Numbered from the stretch's first letter, positions 45,026-54,694 are shown. The stretch: 64,000 nt of DNA from an uncultured Lachnospiraceae bacterium (GCA_947589155.1 CANQBH010000001.1:62001-126000); one strand, 5' to 3'. Program-made: numbers and translations. Notes: a model not told the origin generated them from the letters alone.

Positions 45026-47065
45026 ATGAATACAGAAGCGATATATAGCGACGGGACCGGTAAATATGTTTCTCCGATGGAGCCAAAGGAAAACAGCATG
45101 GTGACGATCCGCCTGCGGGTGGCGCACGGCGACGATGTCAGCGTGCAGCTGATCACGGAGGAACAGCAGATCTACGACCTGCACTGCGCGTCTTTCGGGG
45201 AATGGTTCGACATGTACGAAACGAGGATTCGCCTGACGGATAAGATCTTTTCCTACTATTTCCTGATTCAGGACGGCATGGGCGGCTATCTTTACGACAG
45301 GTTCGGCATCAGCCATACGCTGCGTCCGGAATATTTTTTCCGGATCATCCCCGGCTTTTCCACGCCGGACTGGGCCAAGGGCGCGATCATGTATCAGATT
45401 CTTGTGGACCGTTTTGCCAACGGCGATTCGTCCAACGACGTGTTGGACAACGAGTATCATTACATCCGCACGTTGAGTACGCAGAGCAAAGAGTGGACGA
45501 AACCGCCGGAGGATTTCAGCGTGGCGGAGTTTTACGGCGGCGATCTCGAAGGCGTGAGGAAAAAATTCTTCTACTTAAAAAGCCTCGGCGTCGAAGTGAT
45601 CTATTTCAACCCGCTGTTCGTTTCGCCGTCCAACCATAAATACGACATTGCCGATTACGACCATATCGATCCGCACTACGCGAAGATCGTAAAGGACGAG
45701 GGCGAACTCCTTTCGGACGGCGAATGGGACAACAGCCGGGCCGGACGCTACATCTGCCGCGTGACAGATCCGGAAAATCTCGAAGCCTCCAACGCGTTCT
45801 TCGCGGACTTTGTCGCGGAAGCGCACGCCTGCGGGCTCCGCGTGATCCTTGACGGCGTGTTCAACCACTGCGGCTCCTTTAACAAATGGCTGGACCGCGA
45901 GGGGATATACAGCGCGCAGAACGGCTATGCGCCGGGCGCGTACCAGTCCGCCGACAGTCCGTACCGCGATTATTTTGCTTTTTACGACCAGAACGCGTGG
46001 CCGCATAACAACAGTTACGAAGGATGGTGGGGACACGACACCCTGCCGAAACTGAACTACGAAGGTTCGGAAGAACTTTACGACTATATCCTCTCCATCG
46101 GGAAGAAGTGGGTATCGCCGCCGTATAACGCGGACGGCTGGCGGCTCGACGTGGCTGCGGATCTCGGACACAGCGGGGAGTTCAACCACCGCTTCTGGCG
46201 CGATTTCCGCAAAGCGGTCAAATCCGCAAATCCCGACGCCATCATCCTCGCGGAGCATTACGGCGACGCTTCCGGATGGCTTTCCGGCGGCGAGTGGGAT
46301 ACGATCATGAACTACGACGCGTTCATGGAGCCGGTCTCCTATTTTATCACCGGCATGGAGAAGCACTCGGATGCGATCGAGCCGTACGCGCAGGGCGATG
46401 CGGAACGGTTTAAGAATACGATGCTGCATTTCATGACAAAGTTTACGGCGCCTTCGCTGTACTGTTCCATGAACCAGTTGTCCAACCACGATCACTCAAG
46501 ATTTTTGACGCGGACGAATCAAAAAGTCGGACGCGTTTCCGATCTGGGCCGCGAAGCGGCGTCGGAGGGGATCAATATCCCGCTGTTCAAGACGGCGGTC
46601 GTTATGCAGATGACATGGCCGGGCGCGCCGACCCTGTATTACGGAGACGAAGCGGGGCAGTGCGGCTTTACGGATCCGGATAACCGGAGGACGTTCCCGT
46701 GGGGCTGCGCCAACTACCAGCTGATCGATTTCCACCGCGACATGATCATGGTACATAAAATGAGCAGCGCCCTGCGGAAAGGTTCGTTCCTGTTTTTGAA
46801 ATGCCTTTACAATTTCGTAAGTTACGGGCGGTTCAACGACGCCGAGCGATATGTGGTCGCCGTTTACATCGGCGCGGAGCCGATGCGGGACGAAGTGGAG
46901 ATTCCGGTCTATCTGGCGGAAGTGGAGGACGGCGTCATGTACCGCGCCATGCACACCACCGCGAAAGGATATTCGATCATGCCGCTCGCTTGTCCGGTGG
47001 AAAAAGGCGTTTTGAAGGTCAAGATGGAGCCGTATTCGGCCATCGTCCTGCGGCAGGAATGTTAA
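45026..47065 (+). CDS. GH13 alpha-glucan hydrolase (neopullulanase/alpha-amylase-like)
   Basis: The 679-residue protein has an N-terminal beta-sandwich (about 1-110, CBM34-like) and a GH13 barrel: VILDGVFNHCG (region I), DGWRLDVAADLG (region II with nucleophile Asp), LAEHYGD (region III, acid/base Glu) and QLSNHDHSRF (region IV). It should hydrolyse alpha-1,4 or 1,6 glucan such as glycogen, starch or pullulan. It has no signal peptide, so it is probably cytoplasmic and complements glgC/glgD. ATG 45026 follows GAGGACAGG; ATG 44996 is an alternative adding ten residues. Confidence 0.9.
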   Translation: MNTEAIYSDGTGKYVSPMEPKENSMVTIRLRVAHGDDVSVQLITEEQQIYDLHCASFGEWFDMYETRIRLTDKIFSYYFLIQDGMGGYLYDRFGISHTLRPEYFFRIIPGFSTPDWAKGAIMYQILVDRFANGDSSNDVLDNEYHYIRTLSTQSKEWTKPPEDFSVAEFYGGDLEGVRKKFFYLKSLGVEVIYFNPLFVSPSNHKYDIADYDHIDPHYAKIVKDEGELLSDGEWDNSRAGRYICRVTDPENLEASNAFFADFVAEAHACGLRVILDGVFNHCGSFNKWLDREGIYSAQNGYAPGAYQSADSPYRDYFAFYDQNAWPHNNSYEGWWGHDTLPKLNYEGSEELYDYILSIGKKWVSPPYNADGWRLDVAADLGHSGEFNHRFWRDFRKAVKSANPDAIILAEHYGDASGWLSGGEWDTIMNYDAFMEPVSYFITGMEKHSDAIEPYAQGDAERFKNTMLHFMTKFTAPSLYCSMNQLSNHDHSRFLTRTNQKVGRVSDLGREAASEGINIPLFKTAVVMQMTWPGAPTLYYGDEAGQCGFTDPDNRRTFPWGCANYQLIDFHRDMIMVHKMSSALRKGSFLFLKCLYNFVSYGRFNDAERYVVAVYIGAEPMRDEVEIPVYLAEVEDGVMYRAMHTTAKGYSIMPLACPVEKGVLKVKMEPYSAIVLRQEC

Positions 47066-47080
47066 AAAAGGAGATGCGGG

Positions 47081-47929
47081 ATGGAAGACAACGGCAGGAA
47101 AAAGACACGGAAAACGAAATGGACGCCGTTTCTTCTTCCGGCGGCAGCGCTCGCGCTGTTCTTATGCGTTCCGCTTCTGTGCCGTGACGACGGAAACGCG
47201 GAGCCGGAGAAAAAGGACCAAGGATCGGAGGAGATAAGCATGGAACCGGAAGCGTTACAGGATCTCTCGGGATGTCCGGCGGGAACGGTCCTGCGCGCGG
47301 AGCAGATCGATCAAAACGATCTGTCCCGCTATTTTACGGAGGAGCCCGTCGGCTCCGAAGTCGCAGAAAGGATCACGGGAAAGTCTTATCGCGAGAATCC
47401 GGATATTTCGCTGGAGGAACTGTCCTATCTGACCGTCCTGCATTACAATTTCGACCATGAGATCCAAGTCGGCGAACTGCTTGTCAACCGCCGGATCGCG
47501 CGGGACTGTCTGGAGATCTTTACGGAACTGTTCCGGCAAGGCTACGAGATCCATTCCATGTATCTGGTGGACCGCTACTATTCTTCCGCCGGTGCGGACG
47601 CCGCGGAAAAAGCGGACACGGATTCGATCAATGACAATAATACGTCCGCGTTTCATTACCGCACGGTCATCGGCGGCAGCGCGCTGTCCAACCACGCCCT
47701 CGGGATGGCCATAGACGTCAATCCGCTGCAAAACCCTTATGTCCTGCAAACCATGAGCGCTTCCGACAGCCCTTATCTTGATTTTGAGATCTATGCGGAC
47801 CGCAGCCGCGATAAGGCGCATATGATCGACCACGACGATCTTTGCTACCGCCTTTTTACGGAGCACGGGTTTGATTGGGGCGGCGACTGGAACGGCACCA
47901 AAGACTACCAGCACTTTGAGAAAGAATGA
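47081..47929 (+). CDS. VanY-like D-Ala-D-Ala carboxypeptidase/peptidase M15
   Basis: The 282-residue protein has an uncleaved-type signal anchor (about residues 17-36) and an extracellular M15/VanY domain with zinc-binding motifs SNHALGMAIDVNP (His and Asp) and DWGGDWNGTKDYQHFE (Asp, His). Such enzymes trim peptidoglycan stem peptides; vancomycin resistance should not be inferred, since no vanHAX or vanRS genes are nearby. It lies 15 bp after the GH13 gene and 22 bp before the GTPase fusion, so it may lead or join that operon. The ATG follows AAAGGAGATG. Confidence 0.85.
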   Translation: MEDNGRKKTRKTKWTPFLLPAAALALFLCVPLLCRDDGNAEPEKKDQGSEEISMEPEALQDLSGCPAGTVLRAEQIDQNDLSRYFTEEPVGSEVAERITGKSYRENPDISLEELSYLTVLHYNFDHEIQVGELLVNRRIARDCLEIFTELFRQGYEIHSMYLVDRYYSSAGADAAEKADTDSINDNNTSAFHYRTVIGGSALSNHALGMAIDVNPLQNPYVLQTMSASDSPYLDFEIYADRSRDKAHMIDHDDLCYRLFTEHGFDWGGDWNGTKDYQHFEKE

Positions 47930-47951
47930 GGCAAGCGGCGGGGCAGACGGA

Positions 47952-50651
47952 ATGAAAAAGATCACGATCGGGATTTTGGCGCATGTGGACGCCGGAAAGA
48001 CAACCTTATCCGAGGCGCTGTTATATGGCGCCGGAGCGATCCGTTCCTTTGGACGCGTGGATCATCAGGACGCCTTTTTGGATACGGATGAGATGGAGCG
48101 CGAGCGGGGGATCACCATATTTTCCAAGACCGCGCGCTTTACCTGCGGGGATCGGGAGGACGCGATAGAGTTTATCCTTGTGGATACGCCGGGGCACGCG
48201 GACTTTTCGGCGGAAACGGAACGCGCGCTTTCCGTTCTGGATTATGCGGTCCTTGTCATCAGCGGCACGGACGGCGTGCAGGGGCATACGCGCACCCTGT
48301 GGAAACTGTTGGAGGCGTACCGCCTGCCGTGCTTTCTTTTTGTCAACAAAATGGACATTGCGGAGCGCGGGGAGGAAGAACTGCTGGCTTCCCTGCAAAA
48401 AGAACTGTCCGATTCCTGCATAAATTTCATGGGATTTTATGATACGCAGCGCTTTTCTTTGGAAGAAACGTCAGAAGCGGTCGCGATGTGCGAAGAAGAT
48501 CTGCTGGAGACGTTTCTGGAAACGGGATCGCTCGATCGGGGCGCGGTCCGCAGGGCCATACGCAGCCGCGCGGTCTTTCCGGTCTTTTTTGGTTCCGCCT
48601 TAAAAAGACAGGGGATCGAAACGCTGCAAACGGCGTTCGGCGAGTGGATGGAAGCCGCAAGCGCCGGAAAAGAGACGGGAGCGGTCTGCTATAAGATCGG
48701 GCGCGACCGGCAGGGGAACCGCCTTACCTATCTGCGCGTGACCGGCGGCAGTCTGCGCGTCCGCGACAGTCTCACCTACCGCTGCGACGGCGGGGAGATC
48801 ACCGAAAAGATCAGCCAGATCCGCTTATATCACGGCGACCATTATGAAACAAGCGGCGAGGCGGAGGCGGGCGAGATCTGCGCGGTGCTCGGGCTGAGCA
48901 AAACGCAGGCGGGCATGGCGTTCGGCAGTTGTCCGGCTCCGGCGCGCTGCGTGACGGAACCGGTACTGTCCTATCAGGTGCTTCCGCCGGACGGCGTGAA
49001 TCTGAACGCGGTTTTGGAGGCCGTGCGGCGCGAGGAGGAAGCGGATCCGGCGCTGCACGTCAAGTGGGAGCCGGAGACCGGCGGGATCTATGTCAACCTT
49101 ATGGGCGCGGTGCAGACGGAGATCCTGCAGCGGAAGATCAAAGAAAACGCCGGATTCCTCGTGACGTTCGGTCCGGGCCGTGTGCGGTATAAAGAGACGA
49201 TCCGCGGCGAGATCGAAGGCGTGGGGCATTTTGAGCCGCTTCGGCATTATGCGGAAGTCCATCTGCGTCTGGAAGGGCTGCCGCAGGGCAGCGGAATGGA
49301 ATACGCGACGGAGTGTCCGACGGACCTTCTGGAAGCGCGCTGGCAGCGGTCGATCTGCGGCTGCCTGAAAGAGACGGTGCATCCGGGCGTTTTGACCGGC
49401 GCGCCGCTGACGGATATGCGCGTGACGCTGCTTTCTGGCAGGGCGCACCCGAAGCACACGGACGGCGGCGATTTCCGTCAGGCTGCGTTCCGCGCGCTGC
49501 GTCAGGGCTTGCGGAAGGCCGAGTGTATCTTGTTGGAGCCGTACTATCAGGTCTGCCTTGAGGTGCCGGTAGAGCAGATCGGCCGCGCGATGACGGATAT
49601 GGAACGAAGGAACGGGACGTTCGCGCCGCCGGAACAGTCGGGCGATACGGCGCTGCTGCGCGGACAGGCTCCGGTGGCGCAGGTGCAGAATTACGCGGCG
49701 GAACTGGCGTCCTATACAAAAGACCGCGGCAGGATGAGCCTGTCGCCCGCCGGATATTTTCCCTGCAACGCGCAGGAGGATGTCGTCGCCGCGTCGGGAT
49801 ATAATCCGGACCGCGATGTGGAACGCCCCTGCGATTCCGTGTTCTGCGCCAAGGGCGCGGGGTACATCGTGCCGTGGTATGAAACGGAGGAGCATATGGA
49901 TCTGCCGCCTGCCCTTGCCGCGCGGACGGAGGAAGAAAGCGGCGAGACGATGATCCAACAGGCGAAGCGGATGGCGCGGGAGCGAAAGGAAGCGGCGCAG
50001 TTCCACGGCACAAGGAGCGGCGGCGTCGGCGGGATGGAAGCGGAACTCGAGGAGATCTTCCGCCGCACTTACGGCGAAGAAAAGCCGAGGACGCCGCAGA
50101 CGGAAGGAAGCCTGCGGGAATACGGAAGACAGGAAAATATCCGCGCCGCCAGAGAGCAGTATGACCTGACGCACAAAAAGGGCGCGAAAAAAGAATCGGA
50201 AGCGCCGTCTTATCTTTTGGTGGACGGATATAACATCATCTTTGCGTGGGAGGAACTGCGCGCGCTCGCGGAAGCGGATCTGGAGGCGGCGCGCGGAAAA
50301 CTGGCGGACATCCTGACCAATTACCGCGGCCATATCGGCGGCGAGGTGATCCTTGTCTTCGACGCCTACCGGCGGAAAGGGCACAGCGAGGAAGTCACAG
50401 ACTATCAGAATATCCATGTGGTCTATACGAGAGAAGCCGAGACCGCGGACGCTTATATCGAGAGGACGACGCACCAACTTGCGGGAGGGCGGCGCGTAAC
50501 GGTCGCCACATCCGACCGGCTGGAACAGATGATCGTTTTAGGCAGCGGCGCCTGCCGGATGTCCGCCGCGGAACTGGAACAGGAGATCCGGCGGGTCAAC
50601 GAAGCGGCGATGGAGCGCTATAAAAGCGGACAGAGAGGAGAGACGGAATGA
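47952..50651 (+). CDS. EF-G/TetM-like ribosomal GTPase fused to a YacP/Rae1-type NYN nuclease
   Basis: The 899-residue protein joins two modules. Residues 1 to about 650 resemble ribosomal-protection GTPases: P-loop AHVDAGKT (10-17), switch I RGITI (52-56), DTPGHADF (78-85), NKMD (132-135), then EF-G-like domains II-V. A charged linker (about 665-750) leads to a NYN/PIN-like domain (about 754-895) with the acidic set LLVDGYNII, LVFDAYRR, ADAYIE and ATSDRLEQ intact, closest to YacP/Rae1, a ribosome-associated mRNA endonuclease in Bacillus. ATG 47952 matches the family start; its ribosome site is weak. The stop overlaps the next gene by 4 bp. I infer a ribosome-acting GTPase that places a nuclease near the A site; tetracycline resistance is not implied. 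Confidence 0.85.
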   Translation: MKKITIGILAHVDAGKTTLSEALLYGAGAIRSFGRVDHQDAFLDTDEMERERGITIFSKTARFTCGDREDAIEFILVDTPGHADFSAETERALSVLDYAVLVISGTDGVQGHTRTLWKLLEAYRLPCFLFVNKMDIAERGEEELLASLQKELSDSCINFMGFYDTQRFSLEETSEAVAMCEEDLLETFLETGSLDRGAVRRAIRSRAVFPVFFGSALKRQGIETLQTAFGEWMEAASAGKETGAVCYKIGRDRQGNRLTYLRVTGGSLRVRDSLTYRCDGGEITEKISQIRLYHGDHYETSGEAEAGEICAVLGLSKTQAGMAFGSCPAPARCVTEPVLSYQVLPPDGVNLNAVLEAVRREEEADPALHVKWEPETGGIYVNLMGAVQTEILQRKIKENAGFLVTFGPGRVRYKETIRGEIEGVGHFEPLRHYAEVHLRLEGLPQGSGMEYATECPTDLLEARWQRSICGCLKETVHPGVLTGAPLTDMRVTLLSGRAHPKHTDGGDFRQAAFRALRQGLRKAECILLEPYYQVCLEVPVEQIGRAMTDMERRNGTFAPPEQSGDTALLRGQAPVAQVQNYAAELASYTKDRGRMSLSPAGYFPCNAQEDVVAASGYNPDRDVERPCDSVFCAKGAGYIVPWYETEEHMDLPPALAARTEEESGETMIQQAKRMARERKEAAQFHGTRSGGVGGMEAELEEIFRRTYGEEKPRTPQTEGSLREYGRQENIRAAREQYDLTHKKGAKKESEAPSYLLVDGYNIIFAWEELRALAEADLEAARGKLADILTNYRGHIGGEVILVFDAYRRKGHSEEVTDYQNIHVVYTREAETADAYIERTTHQLAGGRRVTVATSDRLEQMIVLGSGACRMSAAELEQEIRRVNEAAMERYKSGQRGETE

Positions 50652-51739
50652 AGATCATACATTGCGCGGACCTTCATCTGGATTCCAAGATGGAGAGCAA
50701 TCTGGATCGGGAACTGGCGGCCCTGCGGCGGGACGAACTGCTGGATTCGTTCGAGGAGATGGCGGAATTTGCCGAGGAACAGGGCGTGCGCGCCATCCTG
50801 ATCGCGGGCGATCTTTTTGACAAGCCGCATATCCGCAAAAGTGCAAAAAATCGGGTCATGGAAGTGTTTGCGAGCCATCCGCAGATCGACTTCTGTTATC
50901 TCCGCGGCAACCACGACAACTGCGATATCTTCGAGGAGATCGAAAGCGGCGGGCAGTTGGAAAACGTCAGGACGTTCGGCTCCGGACAGTGGACGACTTA
51001 CGATTACGGCGAGGCGACCGTCACCGGCATGGAACTCACGAAGGAAAATGCCGCCACGCTGGGGATGAATCTTTTGCTTGATAAGAACCGGCTGAATATC
51101 GTCATGCTGCACGGACAGGAAGCGGAGCGGCAGGGAACGGACAAGACCGAGGTCGTCGACCTTACGCTGCTGCGGAATAAAAACATCGATTATCTGGCGC
51201 TGGGGCACATCCACAGTTATAAAAAAGAGCGGCTGGACGACCGCGGCGTTTACTGTTACAGCGGATGCCTCGAGGGCAGGGGATTCGACGAGTGCGGAGA
51301 AAAAGGCTTTGTCATGCTGGAGATCGAAAACGGCAAAATCGAGACGGAGTTCGTACCGTTCTGCCGCCGCTGCCTGCACGAGGTAAATGTCGGCGTAACG
51401 CCGGAGATGGGAATGCCGGAGATGATCGCGGCTGCAAAAAGCGCGCTGGAGAAGATCCCGTCGGACGATCTGGTCAAGATCATATTGACGGGCAGGACAG
51501 CCATGCAGAACGACGTCGACATCAGGCGGCTTTTGCGCAGTCTGGATCGGGAGTTCTTTTTCGTCAAGGCGTACGACCGGACGAGCGTGGCGGTGGATTA
51601 TGAGAGTTTCCGGAACGACAAATCGCTAAAAGGCGAGTTCGTGCGCCTGATGGAAAACAGCGAGATGACAGAGGAGGAGCGGTCCGCGGTCATAGAACTG
51701 GGACTGCGCGCGATCATGGGAGAGGACTTGGAAGCATGA
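50648..51739 (+). CDS. SbcD/YhaO-like DNA repair exonuclease (metallophosphoesterase)
   Basis: The 363-residue protein has the calcineurin-like phosphoesterase motifs in order: HCADLHLDS (6-14), AGDLFDKP (about 54), RGNHDN (about 86), MLHGQEAE and GHIHSYKK (about 190). These are the Mn/Fe ligands of SbcD/Mre11-type nucleases, which process DNA ends together with an SbcC/Rad50 ATPase. It starts in the ATGA overlap with the GTPase-NYN gene and ends in another 4-bp overlap with the SbcC-like gene, so the three are translationally coupled. YhaO of Bacillus is the nearest type by context. Confidence 0.9.
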   Translation: MKIIHCADLHLDSKMESNLDRELAALRRDELLDSFEEMAEFAEEQGVRAILIAGDLFDKPHIRKSAKNRVMEVFASHPQIDFCYLRGNHDNCDIFEEIESGGQLENVRTFGSGQWTTYDYGEATVTGMELTKENAATLGMNLLLDKNRLNIVMLHGQEAERQGTDKTEVVDLTLLRNKNIDYLALGHIHSYKKERLDDRGVYCYSGCLEGRGFDECGEKGFVMLEIENGKIETEFVPFCRRCLHEVNVGVTPEMGMPEMIAAAKSALEKIPSDDLVKIILTGRTAMQNDVDIRRLLRSLDREFFFVKAYDRTSVAVDYESFRNDKSLKGEFVRLMENSEMTEEERSAVIELGLRAIMGEDLEA

Positions 51740-54435
51740 AACTGATTTCCTGTTATATCACGGGGTTTGGGACCATAAAAGAATACGGATGCAGTTTTTC
51801 GGACGGGCTGACCGCGGTGTGCCGTGAGAACGGCTGGGGAAAGACGTCGTTCTGCGCGTTCCTCAAGGCGATGTTTTACGGGATGGAGTATTCCGCCCGC
51901 AGCAAGGCGCTGAACGACAGAAAACACTATCTGCCGTGGGACGGAGGCGTCTGCGGCGGCAGCGTCGTTTTTGAGGCGGACGGGAAGGTCTACCGCCTCG
52001 AGCGGACGTTTGGGAAAAGCGATAAGGCGGATACGTTCTGTTTGTACGACGATACGACGGGAAAGGCGAGCGACGCCTATTCGGAGAAGATCGGCGAGGA
52101 ACTCTTTGAAGTGGATCGCGAATCTTTTGAGCGGAGCATTTTTATCCCGCAGGCCGCGCCGGAGACCGCGATGACGGACAGTCTGAATGCAAAGATGGGC
52201 GATCTGGCGGCGGCGAAGGACGATATCAACAATTTTGACGCGGCGCTGGGCCGCGTGCAGGAAGCGAAGAAATCCTATCTGCGAAAGAGCGCGGTCAACA
52301 ACGGGCGGCTGAACGTCATCCGCGACGAGATCCGCAGCTGCGCGGAAGTGATCGATAAAAAAGAGGCGATCTTAAACGGCTTTGAGATACAGACGCGGCA
52401 GCAGGAGAAAAACAAAGACAGGCTCAAAGAGATGGAAAAGGAAAAAAGCGGGATCGCCGAGCGCATCCGGCGGCAGAGCCTGATGGAGCAGGAGCGGGGC
52501 GCGTACCGCAAGCAGAAGGAGTTTCTGGAGAAACAGCAGGAAGAAGCGTCGCGGTTGGATGATTTTTTTGCCGCGGGCATACCGGAGGACGGCGAGCAGG
52601 AAGCGGTCGAGGAGACCGAACGGCAGTATGACATGAACTGCCGCGCGGAAAAGGAACTGATGGCAAAGATACCGGACGAGGCGCAGATCGGCCGGTGGGA
52701 GGAACTTTTTGCGGACGGCGTTCCGGCAAAGAGCGAGACAGAACTCTGGAACGAAAAGGCGCAGAGGATACAGGAACTTCAAATTCAGGGAAAGCACGCC
52801 AAACTTTCGGAGGATACGGAAAAACAGATCGAAGAATACCGCCGGTTCTTTTCCGAGAAGCAGCCGACCGAGGAAGAACTGGCGCAGGTGGAAAAGGATG
52901 CGATGGAACTTTCCCGACTGGAAGGAAGGATGGTCGAGTTGAGCGACCGGTACCGCAATCTAAAGGCCCGTCGGGAGGTTGCGGAGGAGCAGGACGAAAA
53001 CAGGGGAAACGGCGTCGTGATCCTGCTGGCCGTGCTCGCGCTCGCGCTGGCTGCGGGCGGCTTCGCGTTTCGTTTTCTGACGCCGGGCAGCAGCGTCAAT
53101 ACGAGCCTGCAGATCGCCTGCTTCGGAGGCGCGGCGCTCGTGCTGTCTTTTCTGGTCATGCACCTTCTGCGTGTCAGAACGACGCGGGAGAACCGGCGCA
53201 GGGAGATCGCGCGGCAGGCGGAAGAACTCAGCGAAAGCCTCCGTCAGTGCGAGGAGGAGAAGAACGCCGCGGCGGATCGGTGCGGCGCGTTCCTTTCGCA
53301 TTTCCGGATGACGCCGGGCGGATCGATGCAGCAGATGATCTATGAGATCAGGGTGCATCTGGAGAAGTACCGGCATTTGCAGGAGGAAGAAGAAAAATCG
53401 ACGGAACAGACGACGGAGGCCGTCGAAGAACTTTCGGATATTCGCATGGAACTCTATACGCTGCTCGGCCATTACGCGGAGTGCTACGGGATGGATCTTT
53501 ATCACGAGGGATGCGAGACGACGCTTCTGGAGCGGCTCAATAAAGACATGGAAGCCTATGAGGAATATGCGTATCATAAAACGCAGTATGAACTTTTACA
53601 GGCGACAAAGAAGCAGCAGAAAATGCAAATAGACGGCTATCTGTCCCGATTCCCGCTGGATAGGACGCTGCCGCCGTCGGAAAACCTCAAGGTGATCGCG
53701 GACGATCTGAAACGTTACGGCCGCCTGCAGGAGGAGATCGCCGCTTCCCAAAAAGAGATCGAGGCGTTCGAGGGCATGGAGGAAGCCGAAGAAGAAAGCG
53801 TTCCGGTGGAGGAACTTCAGGCGCGGCAGGCGCAGATCGACGATCAGATCAGGGAAGTGAATCAGGAACTTGTCAAAGACGGCGAAAGGCTCGCGCAGCT
53901 TTCGGAAGAACTGGAAGCCGTGGAGGAAGCGGAACGCAGACGCGACGTGCTTATGGAAGAACAAAGGGAGTGCGGGAAAAAGGTCGAACTGTTGGAAAAG
54001 ACGGAACATTATCTTCAGATCGCAAGAGAGAGATTCCTTTCCGTTTATATGGAACCGCTGCATAAAGGCATGGAACGTTATATGTCGATGCTGGACGGTG
54101 GCAGCAGCGCGTCCCTTGGCATGGAGATCGATATCACGATGGATCTTTCCGTGCAGGTCAGGAGTAACGGAAATACCCGTTCGGGCGAGTATCTGAGCAG
54201 GGGATATCAGGATCTTGCCGCGCTGTGCGCAAGATTTGCGCTGGTCGACGTGCTGTATCATAAGGAGCAGCCGATGATCGTGCTGGACGACCCGTTTACG
54301 AATCTCGACATAGACAAGATCGGGCGGGGCTTGGAACTGCTTCAGGAGATCGCCTCCGACCGGCAGATCCTTTATTTCACCTGTCATCAAAGCCGGATGC
54401 CGGAAGGCAACTACACGGAGATCCTTCCGGCGTAA
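51736..54435 (+). CDS. SbcC/YhaN-like ABC-type ATPase with a central membrane hairpin
   Basis: The 899-residue SMC-like protein has its ATP-binding halves at the two ends: P-loop RENGWGKTS (30-38, with Arg in place of the first Gly of GxxxxGKT) and FIPQ Q-loop near the N-terminus, then signature LSRGYQDLAALC and Walker B MIVLDDPFTNLD near the C-terminus. Long coiled coils lie between. Two adjacent hydrophobic segments (about 427-448 and 458-478) split the coiled coil, as in YhaN rather than cytosolic SbcC, so the complex with the SbcD-like partner probably sits on the membrane. Role in repair or in sensing nucleic acids at the membrane is inferred. Confidence 0.88.
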   Translation: MKLISCYITGFGTIKEYGCSFSDGLTAVCRENGWGKTSFCAFLKAMFYGMEYSARSKALNDRKHYLPWDGGVCGGSVVFEADGKVYRLERTFGKSDKADTFCLYDDTTGKASDAYSEKIGEELFEVDRESFERSIFIPQAAPETAMTDSLNAKMGDLAAAKDDINNFDAALGRVQEAKKSYLRKSAVNNGRLNVIRDEIRSCAEVIDKKEAILNGFEIQTRQQEKNKDRLKEMEKEKSGIAERIRRQSLMEQERGAYRKQKEFLEKQQEEASRLDDFFAAGIPEDGEQEAVEETERQYDMNCRAEKELMAKIPDEAQIGRWEELFADGVPAKSETELWNEKAQRIQELQIQGKHAKLSEDTEKQIEEYRRFFSEKQPTEEELAQVEKDAMELSRLEGRMVELSDRYRNLKARREVAEEQDENRGNGVVILLAVLALALAAGGFAFRFLTPGSSVNTSLQIACFGGAALVLSFLVMHLLRVRTTRENRRREIARQAEELSESLRQCEEEKNAAADRCGAFLSHFRMTPGGSMQQMIYEIRVHLEKYRHLQEEEEKSTEQTTEAVEELSDIRMELYTLLGHYAECYGMDLYHEGCETTLLERLNKDMEAYEEYAYHKTQYELLQATKKQQKMQIDGYLSRFPLDRTLPPSENLKVIADDLKRYGRLQEEIAASQKEIEAFEGMEEAEEESVPVEELQARQAQIDDQIREVNQELVKDGERLAQLSEELEAVEEAERRRDVLMEEQRECGKKVELLEKTEHYLQIARERFLSVYMEPLHKGMERYMSMLDGGSSASLGMEIDITMDLSVQVRSNGNTRSGEYLSRGYQDLAALCARFALVDVLYHKEQPMIVLDDPFTNLDIDKIGRGLELLQEIASDRQILYFTCHQSRMPEGNYTEILPA

Positions 54436-54451
54436 ACGCGGCTGTCAAAGG

Positions 54452-54694
54452 CTAATGAAGTTCGCGGTATTCGATGCGCCCGGCGCGAATCCAGCCGCGG
54501 ACTTTCTGGAGAGGGATATGGAAATGCTCCGCAAGCTGCAACTCCGTCGCGTGATGCGTATGAAGGTAATCTTTGACTTCCTGAAACAGCATTTCGTCCT
54601 GACAGGAAGGGCAGACGTCGCCTCGGATGCTTTTTGGCATTGCACGGTTGCACCGCGCGCAGACGCGCCGCTTTGGAGGTTCATGGTAAAACAT
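54452..54694 (-). CDS. Small zinc-ribbon/HTH protein, resembling flagellar operon protein YvyF
   Basis: The 80-residue protein has a zinc ribbon (C12, C15, C28, C31) followed by a helix-turn-helix-like segment (TELQLAEHFHIPLQKVRGWIRAGRI, about residues 50-75; only part quoted as motif QLAEHFHIP). This layout resembles YvyF of Bacillus flagellar operons, which may modulate late flagellar gene expression. The ATG is preceded by AAGGAGATG. It is convergent with the SbcC-like gene (16-bp gap) and divergent from murI. The low-complexity-free, conserved-looking sequence supports a real gene. Confidence 0.65.
   Translation of the reverse strand: MFYHEPPKRRVCARCNRAMPKSIRGDVCPSCQDEMLFQEVKDYLHTHHATELQLAEHFHIPLQKVRGWIRAGRIEYRELH

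Noticed and set aside
47081-47929. Vancomycin resistance VanY
   Set aside because: Only the peptidase family is recognisable; no vanRS, vanH, vanA or vanX genes are nearby.
47952-49900. Tetracycline resistance gene
   Set aside because: The GTPase part is TetM-like, but the fused nuclease and housekeeping context argue for a chromosomal ribosome factor; resistance cannot be inferred.
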